From assembly GCF_001659605.2 (NCBI RefSeq), contig NC_035166.2, positions 22,317,457-22,381,456 of the forward strand: 64,000 bases of DNA. The letters run 5' to 3'. Below are positions 34,162 through 45,359 of this stretch, piece by piece (position 1 is the stretch's first letter; the number at the start of each line of letters is the position of its first letter). The notes beneath the pieces were generated by a model. That model was not told the origin of the DNA. It ran no database searches and worked only from the letters and a program-made list of their open reading frames with translations. Both the position numbers and the translations under genes were made by a program. This stretch comes from Manihot esculenta (Eukaryota > Streptophyta > Magnoliopsida > Malpighiales > Euphorbiaceae).

Positions 34162-37100
34162 ATGGGTTGCTGTCCCAGCCAAGACGCCGATTCCAAAGCC
34201 AGCAGGACTACCCGTTGGCGATCCACGGGCATTGTTGCCCTGCGGGACGCCAAATTGAAGGCAATTCCATCTCCCTCTCTCTCTCTCTCTCGATTTTCCA
34301 TTTCCAAAGTATTCCTTAAATTTAGTTATAGGATTTCTGTGAAGCTTCATAAACATATGGGTTTTGCTCGATTGAGCTTGATTGTTTATTACTTTGCAGA
34401 TGATGACCTTTTCTTTTTTCATGTTTCTGAAATTTGATCATATTATAATCGTATCCTGTTTATTTGTATTTTTGTCTTTCTGTCCATGTTTTACCTAGTT
34501 TAAGGCATGTTTGGGTGTGTGGAAGGATATGCATGTGTTCTGGTAGGTGATTCCTGGCTATGGCGTAATTGACTTAAAAAGGAATTTAATTATGAAGTTA
34601 TACTTGGCTGGGTTATCATAATATCCTCTCGTTAAGCATTTTTAGTTGGATATTTAAGAATGTTAATCTTACACTTAGAATGGATAGATATGTTAGACAT
34701 GAGTATGCGTTTGTTATAGTATGCGCACACATTTAGAGTAGTTTCCATTTGGGAATATGGTTGTATAAGCATGATAAATCCCATGTGATCAGTTCTTTTT
34801 TTCCCCATTCATGCTTGAGTAATTTAATAGGACTTGGTAAGTTGTATTGTGGCAAAAAAAAAAAAAAAATTAAAAGCTGATGGTTTAGATACCATACTAT
34901 GATAAAGTTCAGATGTCAGCATGGCTTCTCATGATCTGGTTTGCATTTTTTTTCTGTGGCTTTCTTTTTTTTTTTTTTTGTTTACTTGTCTATTTATCAT
35001 GAGCAGACTTTTCCGAATGAGGTTCTTGATTTGGACAAAAGTGTGCGCACCCTTGATTTAACTCACAATAAACTAGGTAATTCTTTATTTCCTTTCTTCA
35101 ACTGAAGCAAGTGAAATTAGTTGATTGAAGGAACTTTTTTTGGACTGTCTTGTAGTGGTGATATTACTACAATAAAATTTTCCCTTTAAAACATAAATAT
35201 TATTGACATGTGTTTTCTTTAGGAGTTGATAGTTTTCTCTCTTAATGTAACTGCAGTTGACATTCCCATGGAGATTAGCAAGTTACTCAACATGCAGCGC
35301 CTGGTAAGAGTTACAGATTTGAAGCTTTTCATTATTATTTTTCCCATACTTCTGTTTACAAAATCCATGGTGAAGGCTGTAAATGTGCTGGAATTGTTTG
35401 TTCTATGTTCAATTTGATCTAGTGCATCATCATTATTCATGCAAGCCCATCAACTATTGACTTCACATGATATAAACAGATCAGTTATTGCTTTGATAAT
35501 AACATCAATATTCCATTTTCACAATGGCATGATTATTTGCCCCTAGCTCCATACTCATCAGAATACTGGGTGATCTTATTGAATATTGAAGTTGAACTTT
35601 TTTTTTTCAACTGAAGCAAGTTAGGGAAAACTTGACTAGCGTTACATAGCTTGTCCTTTCCAGGTTTTGGCTGATAATCATATCGAACAACTACCAGTGA
35701 ACTTGGGAAAGCTGCAATCTTTAAAAGTTATGATACTCGATGGGAATCAAATTACTTCCTTGCCTGATGAATGTAATATTCTTCTCTAAATAAGTAAGAT
35801 AATTTTATTTATTTATTTTTTAAATCTATTTCCCATCTTACCTTCATGTTTGCAGACTTCCCTTCATGGATTTTTTGTTTTTCGCAAATTAACGCGGCAT
35901 TTATTTCTTAAAGCTGTTTGATGAAGTCCTAACAAATGTAATTTTTTTTTTTATCTCTGTCTAGTGGGCCAGCTGGTGAGGCTTGAGCGGTTGTCAATCT
36001 CAGGAAATATGTTAACATCCTTGCCTGACACAATTGGGAGCTTGCGCAATGTAAGTGACTCCAATTCAAGGAATTTGTTAAAGGAGAAAAATATAATTTA
36101 AAAAAAAATAAAAATGAGATAAAATATGAAATAGCCAAAAAAATAAAACGAAAAGGATTATCAGCTGAAACAGATAAGGAAAGGATATAGGGTGGTAGTA
36201 GCAGGCCCTAAAATGTTGGTGAATGCCACTTATCTGTATCCTATCACTAATCTACATCTTGGCTATTAGAAATTCATGTTAACCATTTGGATTTTTTAAT
36301 TATCTATATGCATTTTGGATATCTCATTAATTTCCTCGATCTAACATGGATTGTTTGCTGTTATAGCTATCACTATTAAATGTTTCAAATAACAAGTTAA
36401 AGACTCTTCCTGAATCAATTGGGAGTTGCTTCTCTCTGGAAGAATTGCAAGCAAATGGTATGCCAATTATATATCTTTCAATTTTAACAATTTTTACACT
36501 TGATTTCCTCCAGTTCAGTATTAGGTCACTTTTTTTCCTGTGCACAAGGCGTCTACTTTTGAATGTTGGAAGGATGTTCTGTTGATATTTTTGCATGATA
36601 CGCATCTTATAATTTACTATACAATGGAAGCCAAAATTATTTATACTCGTATGAATCTAATTTCCTTGAGGCTTTTTGCATAATCTATTCTTCTTTCGTT
36701 GCTATTGTCTTACATTTTACCTTTACCATTTGAAGTTTACTGTGAGGTATCAGCTCATAATCAGTTGAAGGTTTGTTAATTATGGAAGCTGATGAATATG
36801 ATATTAATGGCTTTCAACATAATTGTCACAAACATGAAAATTGTAGCTTGTGCCCTGGGTGTGAGTTACACCGATTGTTAATGGTTCAATTGGATTTGGA
36901 TGACTTGTTGATCGATTGATAATTATATAGTCATTGCCTGCAAGAGTTATAATATTTTAATTCTGCTCCATGCACATGGATTTTGTCTTTTTTTTTTTTC
37001 TATCTATATTTTTAGCAAGTTCTACGTTTGTGGTCCAAAGTTATGAATGTACTGTCATTACTACTTAAAGATTTGTGTCCTTGACCAATTTTACAGATAA

Positions 37101-38354
37101 TTTGATTGAAGAACTTCCTGGATCAGTATGCAATCTTGTTCACTTGAAGTCGCTTTCCTTAAACAACAATAATGTGAGCCAGGTATTTTTCAAGTTTATT
37201 ATCTGACTTCAAAGTAAAGATATAATGGAATGTGCTAGTATTTTATTTTATTCATTTTCATATTCATGTTGGATGTTTGTTTGACACAAGAGTATGCTTA
37301 TTCTATTCTGAGAATGTAAAAACAAAATTCTTTTATTTTATTTATTTATTCATTTTCTTTATGGGGGGTCTGGGGTAATGAGAAACTATGTCAAATCTTT
37401 CTATTTCCAGATTTCAAACTTCAGTCTCAGAAATCTCTTGTCCTAGGCCTTCAAGAAATGTTTCAACAGTTGATGCCTACTTGGTGGAAATTGGCTTAAA
37501 ATGATTATCAGTAAGAAATAGTGTTAAATAGGTGTAGTTTGGTGGAATCCAATGATTTGAATGTTATAAATATTACTAGCTGATGCTTCTCTTGTCTCAT
37601 TCTTTGTTTTTTTCTTCAACCTTGTACAAATTGTAAGTGAATATTGGCTTAAGACTAAGAATAACTTTTAACTAGTTCAAGTTGTGTTATTGGTCAATAA
37701 TTGAAAATTTTGTGGTTATCTAGTTTTTGTTATTTAGTGGTTATCTGGTTTTCATTATTTAGTAGTAACTAACAATGCAATATCACTCTGCTGGTTATTG
37801 AGAATCTGGCTTTCTTGATGTTTTATGTTCTTCAAGGGAATAAAAGCAATCTTAAAAGCTTGATTAATTGTCAAGGCCACTGATGGACAATATATCAAAC
37901 TTAAAGAACTTGATTAATTGTCAGGGCCATAGTATGACACCTTCAAATTTTAAATATTTTCATTGTTTTGTCTTGGAAGAACATGTATAGTAAGTTTTAT
38001 TAGTTGGATGGGACATCATAGAGATTCTGTGCTTCCTTGGTTTATAGATTCCCTCAAATTTGTTGAAAGACTGCAAAGCTCTCCAGAATCTCTCTCTTCA
38101 TGAGAATCCTATTTCTATGGATCAATTTCAGCAGGCAAGTTGCAGTTCTGTACTGAATTCTTTATATATTTCTTTTTAATTTTTTAAAAGTAAAAAATGT
38201 TCATTTTTCTCTTCAATTGAAATGCTCCATAAATTGCTCTTAGATGGAAGGATTCCTGGATTTTGAAGCGAGAAGAAAGAGGAAGTTTGACAAACAAATT
38301 GATTCAAATGTGATGATCAGTTCCAAAGGGCTCGACGAGGGCGTTGATCTATGA
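34162..38354 (+). CDS. Plant LRR protein with N-terminal lipidation motif (LRRC57-like)
   Basis: Nine coding exons join in frame to 261 residues: 34162-34260, 35007-35076, 35257-35303, 35664-35772, 35965-36050, 36367-36457, 37097-37182, 38048-38134 and 38244-38354. The length matches the conserved plant LRR family it resembles. The N-terminus MGCCPSQDADSK has Gly2 for myristoylation and Cys3/Cys4 for palmitoylation, suggesting membrane attachment. About eight 22-24-residue LRRs follow (for example LDLTHNKLV, VMILDGNQITSLPDE, LSISGNMLTSLPDTIGSL, LNVSNNKLKTLPESIG, LSLNNNNVSQIPSNLL). The C-terminus is basic and charged (FEARRKRKFDKQID). Introns 1 and 8 need GC-AG splicing (AAG|GCAATT and CAG|GCAAGT), and the rest are GT-AG. 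The biochemical role is not known to me. Confidence 0.93.
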
Positions 38355-38382
38355 TGATAGCATGTTGGCAGTCCTTGCCAGA

Positions 38383-39317
38383 GTAAGTTTCACATGGTTA
38401 CCAACTCTTGAAACACCTGTGATATACAGTGAATTGTCTTGAATATTGCTTTGTGACTTGCCGTCACCTATTGCGGTATTTTACTTCCTTGCGTTTTTTG
38501 GGCACCGAAGAACCTATTGAGCACACTAGTTTTATAATATAAATCTTTCTTGGGTTATCCTGGTTGATCCTTCAGCGGTATTGTTGAATAGTTGTTTTTA
38601 GTGCACTTGATTGTTTGCATGATGTGGGATAAAGATATCAAACATATGCATTGGATTTACTGAAAGAAATTACTTGAAGCTTAGGGTTGTAAATAAATTA
38701 AGCCGCTAACCAGCTACTCCAAACTTGAATGTTCTTTCAAGCTCGGCTTGTTTGTTATACTAGCTTTAAAATCAAATTTGAACCTAGCTGAGTTGAGCTT
38801 CATCTTATCAATATTCGGCTCATTTAGCTCGCAAGGTAGCTCTTAAGTAGCTTTGTTAATATTTAAACTATTTTTGTCTATAATATGCATACAATTTTCT
38901 CTTTTAAAATCGTTAATTGAAAATATAAAAAAATAACATGTTTTTATTTTGTAGTGTATATTATAATATAACATTTTCTTTTTTTTTTTTTTAATAATTC
39001 TTGATGCAAATATTACTAAATGTAAAAAAGACTTGGCTTAGTTGAGCTTGTTTAGGCTCGTGAGCCTCATATTTGATTCATTAAACAAGCTTCAAATTTA
39101 GGCTTTAGCTTGGCTAATTATCCAACAAACCAAAGCTTAAGTCAAAGCTCAAGCTTGATTCAAATTGAATCATTTAACGCAATTTCATGTAAGTTATGTT
39201 TGGATGCCATGCTTACCTCTGTCATGTAAAAGATCTCATTTCCTGTGGATATATGCTTCTGTAATTGCTTTTTATATACTGAAGATATAAATTAACTAAA
39301 AGACTTGTCTGGAACAG
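38383..39317 (+). other. Probable 3'UTR intron of the LRR gene
   Basis: The donor CCAGA|GTAAGT starts 28 bases after the stop codon, and the acceptor CTGGAACAG|AGGATG ends at 39317. It would place an untranslated last exon at about 39318-39480. It is supported only by signal quality. Confidence 0.45.
38688..39180. repeat. Diverged interspersed repeat with GAGCTTGA-type words
   Basis: It starts GGGTTGTAAATAAATTAAGCC and is rich in repeats of AGCTTG, GGCTCG and TTGAGCTT in both orientations. It resembles a common class of short plant repeats that begin GGGTTGTAAA with alternating GAGCTCGA words. No clean terminal repeats were found. It lies within the probable 3'UTR intron of the LRR gene. Confidence 0.45.
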
Positions 39318-39461
39318 AGGATGCATGACAGAGTTGGACGGGTGGAGGCAATGTTTAATGCAAGGAATTGGAATTGGAATTATATCTCAACAGCTGTAGA
39401 TTCTGAATAGCTTTTCTTCTTATCTGTGACTGTATTCATATTAAATTCTTGGCAGATTTGA

Positions 39462-39467
39462 AATAAA
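39462..39467 (+). terminator. Possible polyadenylation signal of the LRR gene
   Basis: AATAAA in the A/T-rich end of the putative last exon. Confidence 0.4.
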
Positions 39468-39479
39468 AATATAATATTA

Positions 39480-39612
39480 AACTGGTTTTCTTATTGTAAA
39501 TGTCAACGGTGGTAGTTTCTTGTGGTCCCCTATTTAAAGTTTATATGAAATACAATCGCTAATTAATTTATAAGCTGAAGTGGTGGAGATGACCTAAGCT
39601 GCTGCTGCTGCT

Positions 39613-39647
<35 letters not shown>

Positions 39648-40860
39648 CTTTCCTCTTGGCACTTTTTATGGAATTAGAAAGTACATTTTTTCATATAACT
39701 CTTGTTTGGAATGTTAAATTCCAAAGAAATTTAAAAGAAATAAATTTTTTTCTTAAATTTTTATATTTGATAAAATTAATAGTATAAGAAAATAACTTTT
39801 TTGAATTTTTATGAGAATTTATATTGAATTATATTAACTTTCCTTTTTTTGCAAGAAATAATTTAAAAAATTATTTAATTAGCTCTTGAAATTTTTTTTC
39901 TATTCTTTATTTTTTATTTATTTTAAATTTAAATTTATTTCTTATTTTTAATTAATAATTACTTTTTACAAAAATTATTTTAATTTAATAATGATTATTA
40001 ATATTTAATATATTTATAATAATATTAAAAATATATTATATTATGTTGTTAATTTTTAAAAAAATAATTTTTATATTTTTAATGGTGAAAAATTATATAA
40101 AATTCAGATTTTAAATATTATAAAAATATTAATAATAATGATTGTTATTTATAAGAATAAATATTTATATTTAATTTAAAAATAATAAGAATGGTAAATA
40201 AATTAAATTAATTTTAATTTTAATATTGATATTAATTTATATAATATAAAGATTTTAATTGAATTCTATTATATTTAAATTGATTTCAAATAAATGAGTT
40301 GTTTCATAAATAGAAATAATTTATTGATAAAATTCAATATTAAGAACGTAAAAGAAAAAGAAAATAAAGAATTGGAGGAGGTGGATTTTTTTTTCAAGGT
40401 TTTTTATTAGTGAGATTCAAATTGGATCCTTGGGGCAATTAATGTGATACATACGAGTTTCTATAACCAATTAAGAAAACGCAATAAATTTATTATAAAT
40501 AATAATTTCATTGTAATTAAGTATGTGCGTGGAAAATCACATTCTCTTTAATTTAGGTCTTTCTTCCTACTGTCTCCTTATCTCTCTTTAATTCAAAATG
40601 AGTTGGATTTAAATAATTTTTTATTTTATATCTTATTTTTTGAACTTTCTATCTCTTTAATCTTACTTGTCATTTACACTTGTCAACCTGGAGGTTACAA
40701 ATTCCCTTAGACAACGGTACCTCTAGCATTTCCATCAAATTTCTTGGAGTAACCTTGAATGTGAGGCATAATTTTATTAAATTTGACAAGTCATTATTAC
40801 ATATTAATAGGGATTAAAAAGTAATTTAACCGTAAATTTTCCAGCCAGTCAAAGGGCACG
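39480..40860. other. AT-rich intergenic spacer
   Basis: It includes a long poly-T tract (39616-39645) and extensive A/T low complexity. No gene was seen. Confidence 0.7.
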
Positions 40861-41016
40861 TGCTGTTTGCCATCCACAACCACCGTATATAGAGCACTTT
40901 ATAATCCGATTCTCAGTAACCAAACTCGGAGGGGCATTTCTCGTAATTACGCTCATATAACGTGCCTCTTTCTTTACGGATTTTTCCCTTCTTTGACAAC
41001 CTATTTCAGAAAAAAG

Positions 41017-42554
41017 GTAACCCTAATTTTTGCCCCCCTTTTCGTCATTTCCGATCGAATTCTGGTTCTTTTTTCATCTTTTTCCTTCTATGTTTCTATT
41101 ATTCATCGTCAATTAAATCTCACATTCGACTTCTATTCTTTTTTCTGTGCTGATTGATCCCAATTTCAACTGTATCCTTTTTCTTTCCATTTTTTAGGTC
41201 TACGATTCACAAACTTCCGATATGTTGTTTTGATCTCAAGATCCGTAAAAACACTTATAAATTAAGCGATTTTTGGGTTCTGGGTTTCGTTCATTTCGTC
41301 AAAATTATTTTGGCAGCATTTTTCGGTTTTAATTAATAAGGTTGGTTTTGATCTATATCATTCTGCTTGATCTCGACTTGTATTTTCTGGATTTTTCATT
41401 TTGTTGGTGGTCAACGTGTAGTTTCTTGTATATTTCTTCCGGAATTTGAAGATCTAGGGTTAGGGTTACCTGAAAATTAGCTCTTATAAATATATTTATA
41501 TAAATATTTTTGAAATATAGATATATAAAATATTGGATAAAGTGAAAAGTCATTTTTGTTAGAATTACTTTTCTGAGGTATAACTCCCTTTTCTAAATTT
41601 TGGATTTAAAATGTGCTTATTAAATACCATAAAACTGGGGATGTGAAAAAAAATGAATGGGTTCTATTTGGCAAAAATTTCTATATGATTATTTGGTTTC
41701 TTTTCCCTATATTTAATGTTAAATGTTATGTTTCTTTACTAAATTGCCCTTTGGCAGAAGGAGTGTTTTTTTTTTTAAAGGGTAGGACGCTCAAACAACC
41801 GACCCGCTTCTATGAGTATTTATAATACTTGTTGGAGAAATTCAAATAAAAAATAACCTGTTAAATTTTATAAATTGGTAGTGTGATCATATATCCATTT
41901 TGGTGACCAATAATGCAACCTCTTTAGGAAAGCACTTGGAATGGGACTTAGGCTTGTCGTCTTTAAAAGTGATAGCTTTTGAGAATTGTTTGCTCCGGTG
42001 TTCGGGTTCATATTAGTCATTGAAAGTGCTGTTTAACATTGCTTTGTTTCATGTGCAAATGATTGACAAAAGCTTTTCCCCTTCTCTTTAGCAAGGATAA
42101 TTAATAGTTTTCATGGTTTTATCAGTTGTATGCTTGAGAGGCACTATCACCCAAGTATTCGTTGATCAAGTTAAGCATTCACTCTAAGTTGAACAATGAC
42201 ATGACCACGGAAGAAAACCTGCAACCTCCTAGTTGAATGTGATGCAAATTTATACTTTACATGCTTTTAGTAAAAGCTGTCATAACTGATAAGATTGCTA
42301 ATAGAGATGGATGGCTGCTTTTTCAGGGTAGCTATGAGCAAGCTAATGATTGTTTATCATTTTCTTCAATGCTTAAGTTAGTAGAACAATAGTGTGTGTG
42401 TGTGTATATATATTCTTCTGGTGTCACTAGATATGTGTTCTTGTTCCTTGTGCACACCATGAGTCTCAGGTTGTTTCTAGGCGCTAATTATGGTTATGGC
42501 TTCGTCCTTCTTGTGTTGTGCATTTATTAAGTTGTTTGACCTTTTCTAATGCAG
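41017..42554 (+). other. Probable 5'UTR intron of the ELM2/SANT gene
   Basis: The donor AAAAAG|GTAACC and acceptor TCTAATGCAG|TGAAGC end six bases before the start codon. The interior is T-rich and has no coding features. A TATA-like GTATATAGAG lies near 40886. The exact donor is uncertain. Confidence 0.45.
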
Positions 42555-42560
42555 TGAAGC

Positions 42561-44798
42561 ATGGTACAAAAGCGACCGCTTTATGATGAGGAACCACACG
42601 ACATTATTTGCAAGCACCCAAGACAAGTGGAATACAAGAATCGGCTAGTTTCATTTTCAGAATTTGTTTCTTCAGAGGTAGATTCTCCGACTTCTGAAGT
42701 TCCAGGTGAGAGGAGGTCATTTAGTCTAATAATCTGCTAGGGATATGTATAGACTTTCTTTCGCATATCATGGATGGATGCCCCCTTTGTCAATCATCAC
42801 AAACTGATTTCTGATTTGTTTTCAACATTTTGCTATTAGACTGACATTCTCAGTCATTACTACCTTGGGCTATAATTTTGTGGTGTGTTTGAAATATTTA
42901 GCAATATATCACATATCAAGATGATCTGATAAGGTAATCTTTCCCATGTATTTTTCACATAATTCCAATTGATATTTTCATTTAGTAGAGCAACATGGAA
43001 GAAATGTTAGCTTTTAAGTATGAACCTGAGCCTTCACATGCAAAATTTGCATGATGCCAAGACAACGGTTTGTTTAATTTTAGGAGTGATTGTAATATGT
43101 TTACTTTTTATGTTATATTTTCACAGTTTCAAGTGTTGACCACTACCTCAATCCCTTATTTAGTTTCTTTTTCTGACTTCCCTCCTTTGGGTGGCTTATT
43201 GATGCGTGACTGTGCGATTTAGAAGCTTCCGTTTTTAGTTCTTTTTTGTATGGACTTTCATCTCTAACTACTTCTGACTATTAAAGATTGATTTTTGATC
43301 CTTGGCCATGATAATCTTGTCAAATGCTGAAACAGTTTGGACAGAATATTTTCCTTGTTTATTTTGTAACAGCCCTGATAGGTTAATTTATTAATTATTT
43401 GATGAAGGTGAGTGTGGACTCACTGAAAATGATACTGAAGGCCATGAGAGGCTTGCAAATGACATAGTTGCTAGATTCCCAGTTAGTGCAGAGAAGGATG
43501 TAGAGACCATTGTTCCTGGAAGAAGTATCTCTTCCTTTGCTACCATCAGTGCTTGTCATGAGTTTTCTCTTCCTGACATGCCAGTGTATATATCTCATCC
43601 CAAAGAATATTTTAGTCCTGAGCATCCAATAAGGACAGCAGCTCACCATGAGGATAGGTATTCTTTACTTTTGCGTTGTCCTCCACAAAAAGCAGTTCCA
43701 ATTGGATTGAATCATCAAGCTAGTATTCCAGAATGGAGTCCTTGTTATAGTGAGACAATATCAAATACTTCTGGAGCACCTGAAACAACTTTGGATGCTA
43801 ACCTTGTTTTTGTGGAGGAAGATGTGGATCGGCTGATGGGGACTTGTGTTATTCCAATGCCTGATTTGGAACTTACTGGTGAGGTTGTAAATGGTAGGAT
43901 TGACTGTAATTGCCTGGATGAGGGTTCTATCAGATGTGTGAGACAGCACATTGTTGAAGCAAGGGAGAAACTTAAGAGACACCTTGGAGGGGAGAAATTT
44001 GAGGAGATGGGGTTCCACGACATGGGAGAAACAGTGGCAGATAAATGGAGTGAGGAGGAAGAACAAGTATATCATGATCTTGTATTTTCAAATCCTATGT
44101 CATTGGGCAAAAACTTTTGGGACCATCTTTCTGCTGTCTTCCCTTCTCGAACCAAAAAGGATATAGTCTGCTACTACTTTAATGTCTTTATGCTTCGAAG
44201 GCGAACTGAACAGAACAGATATGACTCAGTAAGCATTGATGACAGTGATGATGATGAGTGGCAGGGGGATGATGATTATGATAATGAACTTGGAATGACA
44301 GAGGAAGATGAAGACTCCGGTATTGAGTCTCCTGTCCATCTAGATGTTTGTACTCGTAATCACTACCGGAAATATGATTTACATGATGCTGTAAATGAAA
44401 TTTCTGATTTTGCTTGTGATAGGGACATCAGCAAGGTTTTAGGAACATGCCCTAGGATATCACTCAATTTTTGTAATTCCAACTCTCATCTCCTGGATGT
44501 TCCTTCTGATAAAAGGGTTGATCAAGAAGGACAAGATGACTCGTGCACATCCTCTGATACAGTGGCTTCTTCACAAGGGACTGAGGTGAAGGTTGAAATT
44601 GATGATCACTGGCCATGTAGTTTCAATGAACCTTGTGGAAGTGGCGGGGATCATGTTTTAGAACCTTGTGATGTCAAAGTTTGGGATAATGATTATATGA
44701 TATGCCCAAAAAGTAAAGTTGACTTTTTGCCTACTTGCAGTATGATTGAGGAGGTTTTCGGGGATGGTTCATGGAATTACAAGGCAAAAGATTACTAG
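42561..44798 (+). CDS. ELM2/SANT (Myb-like) domain protein
   Basis: It is probably a nuclear chromatin-associated factor: ELM2 and SANT domains recruit histone deacetylases and contact histone tails. Two coding exons (42561-42705 and 43408-44798) give 511 residues. The start MVQKRPLYDEEPHDIICKHPRQ is the first ATG after the leader acceptor, and this N-terminus is typical of the plant ELM2 family. The short ELM2 core VPIGLNHQASIPEW lies at ~145-158. The SANT domain at ~262-315 has WSEEEEQVYHDLVF...FWDHL...RTKKDIVCYYFNVFMLRRR. A strongly acidic region follows (DDSDDDEWQGDDDYDNE). The C-terminus, FGDGSWNYKAKDY, is family-like. The second exon uses an unusual acceptor GATGAAG with a weak pyrimidine tract. 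Other acceptors upstream would introduce a stop. Confidence 0.9.
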
Positions 44799-45359
44799 AG
44801 CCCAAGCTAATGCCAGTGCTTCTCTTTCAACTAAAGGTGATTGGGAAAGCTCTTGTTCTCCAAGGCTTTGGTTTGAAGCCACTGACCAACAAATTTTTAT
44901 TGTGGGAAGCATAAGGAATTCTAACCAAGAAAGGGGTGCCTGTGTGTGCACGCGCACGTTGTGGTGTAACGGGAAAGCGCACCGTTCATTGTAAGATAGT
45001 GTTTTGGAATATTAGTTTCAGTCGCCTAGGTTTAAATGTATTCTTTAGTTAGTGTTCAGATTATGCAATTTCCAGTTGCTCACTACAGATGTCAAAGTTT
45101 AAGGATCTCTCCCTTGTTAGGAGGCAGACAGCATGTAAGGGGTATGGGGTTCTATCATGTAATCTTAAATATATTTTACATCCAATGGAAAAAAAATAGT
45201 ATTTGCATAAAATTTATTCTTCTTATTATAGCATGCAACATATCATCAGAGTGCCCTGATTTGTTTGATATTTCTTGCCTTATATGGCTAATAATCCAGT
45301 ATTGGTAGTTCCTTTATTTATTGGACAGCAGCAAAATTTAATGAATGATGATACTTCCC

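Noticed and set aside
43578..44798. Start of the ELM2/SANT protein at ATG 43578
   Set aside because: The frame is open upstream to 43408 and joins a well-conserved N-terminal exon (42561-42705), so this ATG is internal.
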